Positions 59,578 to 64,000 of a stretch of DNA of 64,000 bases are shown in pieces. Positions within the stretch are counted from its first letter, which is position 1. Every line of letters begins with the position of its first letter. Position numbers and translations under genes: made by a program. The notes under the pieces are model-generated. The model ran no database searches and was not told where the DNA came from. It worked only from the letters and a program-made list of their open reading frames with translations. This DNA comes from Pseudomonadota bacterium (lineage in GTDB: Bacteria > Pseudomonadota > Gammaproteobacteria > Burkholderiales > Rhodocyclaceae), in contig JAFEDK010000008.1 of assembly GCA_018241665.1 (NCBI GenBank), positions 455,050 to 519,049 on the forward strand, in the 5' to 3' direction.

Positions 59578-60702
59578 TCAGTCTTCGAGCAGGATACGCA
59601 GCATGCGACGCAGCGGCTCGGCAGCCCCCCACAAGAGCTGGTCACCAACAGTGAAGGCAGACAGGTACTCACCGCCCATCGCCAGCTTGCGCAGACGACC
59701 GACCGGGACGGTCAAGGTCCCCGTCACCGCCGTCGGCGTCAGGTCGCGCACGGATGCCTCACGCTGATTCGGCACAACCTTGACCCAGTCATTGGCGCTG
59801 GCCAGCATGCTTTCGATCTCGTCGATCGGGATGTCCTTCTTCAGCTTCAGGGTCAGAGCCTGGCTATGGCAACGCATTGCACCGATGCGCACGCAAAGGC
59901 CGTCGATAGGCACCACCGGCGTCCCGAAGCCTTCGCCACGGCCGAGGATCTTGTTGGTCTCGACGCCGCCCTTCCACTCTTCCTTGGACTGGCCGTTGCC
60001 CAGATCCTTGTCGATCCACGGGATCAGGGAGCCGGCCAGGGGCACGCCGAAGTTCGAGGCCGGGAAGGCGTCGTCGCGCATCGTACCGGCCACTTCGCGG
60101 TCGATGTCGAGGATCGCGGAGGCAGGATCATCCAGCAATTCCTTGACCGAACGGTTCAGCTCACCCATCTGGGTCAGCAGCTCACGCATGTTCTGCGCAC
60201 CGGCGCCGGAGGCAGCCTGATAGGTCATGGAGGTCGCCCACTCAACGAGGTCGCGTTGGAACAGGCCGCCCAGAGCCATCAGCATCAGGGACACGGTACA
60301 GTTGCCGCCGATCCAGTCGCGACCGCCCTTGACCAGGGAGTCCTTGATGACGTTCTGGTTCACCGGATCGAGAATGATCACGGCACGGGGATCCATACGC
60401 AGGGAGGATGCAGCGTCGATCCAGTGGCCGCTCCAACCAGCAGCACGCAGCTTCGGATACACCTCATTGGTGTAATCACCACCCTGACAGGTGATGATGA
60501 TGTCCAGGCCCTTCAGCTCGTCAATGTTCTTGGCGTCCTTCAGTGCCGGAGCTTCCTTGCCGAAATTCGGCGCCTTGCCGCCCGGATTGGACGTGGTGAA
60601 GAACACCGGCTCGATCAGAGCAAAGTCGTTTTCCTCGCGCATGCGCTGCATGAGCACGGAACCGACCATCCCGCGCCAGCCAACCAGACCTACTTTTTTC
60701 AT
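59578..60702 (-). CDS. asd: Aspartate-semialdehyde dehydrogenase
   Basis: Makes aspartate semialdehyde for lysine, methionine and threonine synthesis. The 374-residue protein has the NADP-binding [18 protein letters not shown] at the N-terminus, the catalytic cysteine in [13 protein letters not shown] near residue 134, and [18 protein letters not shown]. It is the Gram-negative type. The ATG at 60702 has GGGGA upstream; TTG at 60714 is less likely. It follows leuB by 37 bases and is followed by a strong terminator. Confidence 0.96.
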   Translation of the reverse strand: MKKVGLVGWRGMVGSVLMQRMREENDFALIEPVFFTTSNPGGKAPNFGKEAPALKDAKNIDELKGLDIIITCQGGDYTNEVYPKLRAAGWSGHWIDAASSLRMDPRAVIILDPVNQNVIKDSLVKGGRDWIGGNCTVSLMLMALGGLFQRDLVEWATSMTYQAASGAGAQNMRELLTQMGELNRSVKELLDDPASAILDIDREVAGTMRDDAFPASNFGVPLAGSLIPWIDKDLGNGQSKEEWKGGVETNKILGRGEGFGTPVVPIDGLCVRIGAMRCHSQALTLKLKKDIPIDEIESMLASANDWVKVVPNQREASVRDLTPTAVTGTLTVPVGRLRKLAMGGEYLSAFTVGDQLLWGAAEPLRRMLRILLED

Positions 60703-60739
60703 ATTGATCCCCAATCAGGCTTGAATTGTCTTCTTGTGC

Positions 60740-61807
60740 TCAGAGGGACGCGATAACTGCGTCACCCATCTCCTTGGTGCCCACGCGGCGAGTACCTGCC
60801 TCGTAGATGTCGCCGGTACGGTAACCAGCAGCCAGCACCTTCTTCACAGCCGTTTCGATGCGCGTCGCGTGGGCTTCCAGGTTGAAGGTGTAGCGCAGCA
60901 TCATCGCCGCCGACAGGATGGTCGCCAGCGGATTGGCCAGGCCCTTGCCAGCGATATCCGGTGCAGAGCCGTGGCTAGGCTCGTAGAGACCCTTGTTGTT
61001 GGCATCAAGGGAAGCCGACGGCAGCATGCCGATGGAGCCGGTCAGCATAGAAGCCTCATCGGACAGGATGTCACCGAACATGTTGCCAGTGACCATCACA
61101 TCGAACTGCTTCGGCGCACGCACGAGCTGCATCGCGGCGTTATCCACGAGCATGTGAGACAACTCGACATCCGGGTAGTCGGCTGACAGCTCGATCATCA
61201 CGTCGCGCCACAGCTGGGTACATTCGAGCACGTTCATCTTGTCCACGGAGCACAGCTTCTTGCCACGCTTGCGGGCAGCCTCGAAGGCCACCTTGCCGAT
61301 ACGGCGGATCTCGGACTCCGCGTACACCATGGTGTTGAAACCGACGCGCTCGCCGTTCTCCTCGCGAATGCCGCGGGGCTGGCCAAAATAGATGTCACCG
61401 GTCAGCTCACGGACGATCAGGATGTCCAGACCGGACACCACCTCGGGCTTCAGCGTGGAGGCGTTGGCCAGTTCCGGATAAAGGATGGCCGGACGCAGGT
61501 TGGCGAACAGGCTGAGCTCCTTGCGGATGGCCAGCAGGCCACGCTCTGGACGCTGCTCACGCGGCAGGGAATCCCACTGCGGGCCGCCTACGGCGCCCAG
61601 CAGGATCGCATCGGCTTCCTTGGCCAGCTTGCTGGTTGCCTCAGGGTACGGCGTGCCGGTGGCATCGACGGCGCAGCCGCCGATCAGGGCCGTCTCGGCC
61701 ACAAAGTCGAAACCGTCACCGCGCACCGCTTCCAGCACGCGCAGCGCCTGCTCCATGATTTCGGGACCGATGCCATCGCCGGGCAGAACACAAATCTTCA
61801 TCGTCAT
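60740..61807 (-). CDS. leuB: 3-isopropylmalate dehydrogenase
   Basis: Oxidative decarboxylation step of leucine synthesis. The 355-residue protein has [11 protein letters not shown] at the N-terminus, [12 protein letters not shown], the substrate-binding arginines in [14 protein letters not shown], and the metal-binding [20 protein letters not shown]. The ATG at 61807 (MTMKIC) is given; an ATG two codons later (61801, MKIC) fits many homologs equally well and no ribosome-binding site decides. It lies 40 bases after leuD. Confidence 0.95.
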   Translation of the reverse strand: MTMKICVLPGDGIGPEIMEQALRVLEAVRGDGFDFVAETALIGGCAVDATGTPYPEATSKLAKEADAILLGAVGGPQWDSLPREQRPERGLLAIRKELSLFANLRPAILYPELANASTLKPEVVSGLDILIVRELTGDIYFGQPRGIREENGERVGFNTMVYAESEIRRIGKVAFEAARKRGKKLCSVDKMNVLECTQLWRDVMIELSADYPDVELSHMLVDNAAMQLVRAPKQFDVMVTGNMFGDILSDEASMLTGSIGMLPSASLDANNKGLYEPSHGSAPDIAGKGLANPLATILSAAMMLRYTFNLEAHATRIETAVKKVLAAGYRTGDIYEAGTRRVGTKEMGDAVIASL

Positions 61808-61847
61808 TTTCTAAATCAAATCCGTTACAAGGGGCGCCAGGCGCCGA

Positions 61848-62486
61848 TCAGGCAAACAGCCAGGGTTGGTCGATGCGGCGACGCGCCTCGAACTCCCGGA
61901 TCTTGTCGGCGTGCCGCAGCGTGAGACCGATATCGTCCCAACCGTTGAGCAGGCACTCGCGGCGGAAGGCATCCACGTCGAAGGGGATGACCTTGCCATC
62001 CGGGCGGGTGATAGTCTTGGTTTCAAGGTCCACCGTCAGGCGATAGCCGACCGTCTCGGCTGCTTGCGCAAACAGCGCATCCATCTCCGAGGCCGGCAAC
62101 TTGATCGGCAGCAGGCCGTTCTTGAAGCAGTTGTTGTAAAAGATGTCGGCGAAGCTCGGCGCGAGAATCACGCGGAAGCCGAAATCCTCCAGCGCCCACG
62201 GCGCATGCTCACGCGAACTGCCGCAACCAAAGTTGTCACGGGCGAGCAGAACCTGCGCGCCTTGATAACGCTGCTGGTTTAGCACGAAGTCCGGATTCTT
62301 TGGACGCGTGGAGCAGTCCTGGCCAGGCTGGCCAACATCAAGATAGCGCCATTCGTCGAACAGGTTGGGGCCGAAGCCGCTGCGCTTGATCGACTTGAGG
62401 AACTGCTTCGGGATGATCGCGTCGGTATCAACGTTGGCGCGATCCATCGGCGCCACGAGACCGTCGAGTTTACGGAAGGGATTCAT
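61848..62486 (-). CDS. leuD: 3-isopropylmalate dehydratase small subunit
   Basis: With LeuC it isomerises 2-isopropylmalate to 3-isopropylmalate. The 212-residue protein has [20 protein letters not shown] near the N-terminus and the substrate-binding loop [20 protein letters not shown] near residue 78. The ATG overlaps by one base the stop of the small lipoprotein gene (TAATG), so it may be translationally coupled to that gene rather than to leuC. Confidence 0.96.
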   Translation of the reverse strand: MNPFRKLDGLVAPMDRANVDTDAIIPKQFLKSIKRSGFGPNLFDEWRYLDVGQPGQDCSTRPKNPDFVLNQQRYQGAQVLLARDNFGCGSSREHAPWALEDFGFRVILAPSFADIFYNNCFKNGLLPIKLPASEMDALFAQAAETVGYRLTVDLETKTITRPDGKVIPFDVDAFRRECLLNGWDDIGLTLRHADKIREFEARRRIDQPWLFA

Positions 62487-62611
62487 TACTTGACCGCCTT
62501 CTGGATGGCTTCGCCACCCTTTTCAATATCCTTGCCAATGCCCTGAACGGTATTGCAACCGCTCAGCAACACGACGACAAATGCACCGAGCACTGCGGCA
62601 AATTTACGCAT
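62486..62611 (-). CDS. Entericidin-like small lipoprotein inside the leuCD operon
   Basis: A 41-codon gene between leuC and leuD. The product opens [19 protein letters not shown], a lipoprotein signal with acceptor Cys19, and the mature part is [20 protein letters not shown] plus VK. This matches the entericidin A/B pattern (C-N-T-x-x-G-x-G-x-D), small lipoproteins tied in E. coli to stress and lysis. GGAG lies 10 bases before the ATG, the leuC stop is 20 bases upstream, and the TAA overlaps the leuD ATG. Only one copy is present, with no antidote partner. Its role in a leucine operon is unknown; it may simply be carried or coupled. Confidence 0.88.
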   Translation of the reverse strand: MRKFAAVLGAFVVVLLSGCNTVQGIGKDIEKGGEAIQKAVK

Positions 62612-62631
62612 AACGCAGTATCTCCGGACGC

Positions 62632-64000
62632 TCAGGCCAGCTCACGGACGTCGGCGAAATGCCCGGCAATCGCCGCGGCAGCCGCCATGGCCGGGCTCAC
62701 CAGGTGGGTACGACCACCAGCGCCCTGACGCCCTTCGAAGTTGCGGTTGGATGTGGACGCGCAACGCTCACCCGGCTCCAGCCGATCCGCATTCATGGCC
62801 AGACACATGGAGCACCCCGGCTCACGCCATTCGAAGCCGGCGGCGATGAAGATCTTGTCGAGCCCTTCAGCCTCGGCCTGGCGCTTGACGAGACCAGAGC
62901 CCGGCACCACCAGCACCTGCTTCACGCTGTCAGCCTTGCGGCGACCACGTGCAACGTGAGCTGCAGCGCGCAAGTCCTCGATACGCGAATTGGTACAGGA
63001 ACCAATAAAGACCTTGTCGATGGCGACGTTCTTGATTGGCGTCCGCGGGGTGAGGCCCATGTACTGCAGCGCACGCTCCATGCCCTCGCGCTTGACCGGA
63101 TCTTTCTCAAGAGCCGGATCTGGAACGATCCCGTCGATCGGGGCGACCATCTCGGGCGAGGTGCCCCAGGTCACCTGCGGCTTGATCTGCGCGGCGTCGA
63201 GTGCGACGACTGCGTCGAAATGGGCGCCGTCATCGGAATGCAGGGTACGCCAGTACTCGACGGCGCGATCCCACACTTCGCCGCGCGGCGAGAACGGACG
63301 ATCCTTCAGGTAGGCGATGGTCTGCTCGTCCACCGCCACAAGACCAGCACGTGCCCCCGCCTCGATCGCCATATTGCAGACGGTCATGCGCCCTTCCATC
63401 GTCAGGCTGCGGATCGCGCTGCCACCGAACTCGATAGCATAGCCGGTACCACCGGCAGTGCCGATGCGACCGATGATGGCCAGAACCACATCCTTGGCGG
63501 TCACACCCGCGCCCAGCACGCCGTCGACGCGCACGAGCATCGTCTTGGACTTCTTCTGCAGCAGGCACTGGGTGGCCATGACGTGCTCGACTTCGGAGGT
63601 ACCGATGCCGTGGGCCAGGCAGGCGAATGCGCCATGGGTCGAGGTGTGCGAGTCGCCACACACAACGGTCATGCCCGGCAGCGTAGCGCCGTTTTCCGGT
63701 CCGATGACATGCACGATGCCCTGCCGCTCGTCCTTGAACGGGAAGTAAGCCAGCGCACCGACTTCACGGATATTGCTGTCCAGGGTCTCGACCTGCTGAC
63801 GGGACACCGGATCCTGGATCCCCATTTCCCAGTGATCGGTCGGCGTGTTGTGGTCAGCCGTCGCAACAATGGAGTTCACGCGCCACGGCTTGCGCCCTGC
63901 CAGCTTGAGGCCTTCGAAGGCCTGCGGGCTGGTGACTTCGTGAACTAGGTGACGGTCGATATAGATCAGCGCAGTGCCGTCATCCTCGACGTGCACCACG
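62632..64000 (-). CDS. leuC: 3-isopropylmalate dehydratase large subunit, 5' end cut by window
   Basis: Aconitase-family [4Fe-4S] enzyme of leucine synthesis, partner of LeuD. About 456 codons are visible and the normal start is expected roughly 13 codons beyond the right edge. Cluster and substrate motifs are present: [20 protein letters not shown], then [19 protein letters not shown] and [13 protein letters not shown], whose cysteines bind the cluster. It is first of the visible leuC-(lipoprotein)-leuD-leuB-asd run. Confidence 0.96.
   Translation of the reverse strand, partial: VVHVEDDGTALIYIDRHLVHEVTSPQAFEGLKLAGRKPWRVNSIVATADHNTPTDHWEMGIQDPVSRQQVETLDSNIREVGALAYFPFKDERQGIVHVIGPENGATLPGMTVVCGDSHTSTHGAFACLAHGIGTSEVEHVMATQCLLQKKSKTMLVRVDGVLGAGVTAKDVVLAIIGRIGTAGGTGYAIEFGGSAIRSLTMEGRMTVCNMAIEAGARAGLVAVDEQTIAYLKDRPFSPRGEVWDRAVEYWRTLHSDDGAHFDAVVALDAAQIKPQVTWGTSPEMVAPIDGIVPDPALEKDPVKREGMERALQYMGLTPRTPIKNVAIDKVFIGSCTNSRIEDLRAAAHVARGRRKADSVKQVLVVPGSGLVKRQAEAEGLDKIFIAAGFEWREPGCSMCLAMNADRLEPGERCASTSNRNFEGRQGAGGRTHLVSPAMAAAAAIAGHFADVRELA

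Noticed and set aside
59369-59767. 132-codon plus-strand frame over the asd terminator
   Set aside because: It crosses a strong terminator and the end of asd, has no ribosome-binding site and no recognisable product.

Overview
The window is a gene-dense stretch of bacterial chromosome of about 60% GC. It carries 59 protein genes (two cut by the window edges) and one tRNA. Gene order points to a betaproteobacterium, most likely in the Rhodocyclales (Azospira/Thauera/Azoarcus/Zoogloea-like). The informative blocks are secG-tRNA-Leu-nuo, carAB-greA-yhbY-rlmE-ftsH-folP-glmM, hrcA-hemH-grpE-dnaK-dnaJ, and leuCDB-asd-fimV-truA-trpFBA-accD-folC-dedD-cvpA-purF. This placement is inferred from synteny and protein character; no database was searched.

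Left third (1-30787), almost all on the minus strand. In transcription order it holds a hybrid histidine kinase, carA-carB-greA-DUF4149, rlmE-ftsH-folP-glmM, the phosphate transporter pstSCAB behind a recognisable Pho box, tpiA-secG-tRNA-Leu(GAG), and the start of the NADH dehydrogenase operon (nuoA to nuoH, with nuoH cut by the edge). dapB, bamE, recN and nadK lie to the right; yhbY and fur are on the plus strand.

Middle (30788-47138). This is the heat-shock and folding neighbourhood. hrcA and hemH are followed by a small accessory cluster: a PF04020-type membrane protein, a stand-alone AP2-domain protein, trxC, and a Ser/Thr kinase fused to a cyclic-nucleotide-binding-like domain. grpE, dnaK and dnaJ follow, with two good sigma-32-type promoters, one of which overlaps the grpE stop codon. 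Next come an orphan ABC-type solute-binding protein, cysS, a TPR protein and an L,D-transpeptidase that share a C-terminal domain, two cyclophilins (one exported, one cytosolic) and lpxH.

Right third (47292-64000), all on the minus strand. In transcription order it reads leuC, a 41-residue entericidin-like lipoprotein, leuD, leuB, asd, terminator, fimV, an EcfT/CbiQ-like membrane protein, truA (TTG start), trpF, trpB, trpA, accD, folC, dedD, cvpA, purF. It combines leucine, aspartate-family, tryptophan, fatty acid, folate and purine synthesis with polar and cell-division factors.

I saw no insertion sequence, prophage, CRISPR array, rRNA or toxin-antitoxin module, and no gene-free stretch over 300 bases. 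I found no convincing new multi-gene system. The least ordinary items are the AP2 protein, the kinase/CNB fusion, the TPR/L,D-transpeptidase pair, the EcfT-like orphan coupled to truA, the lipoprotein gene inside leuCD, and the promoter that straddles the grpE stop.
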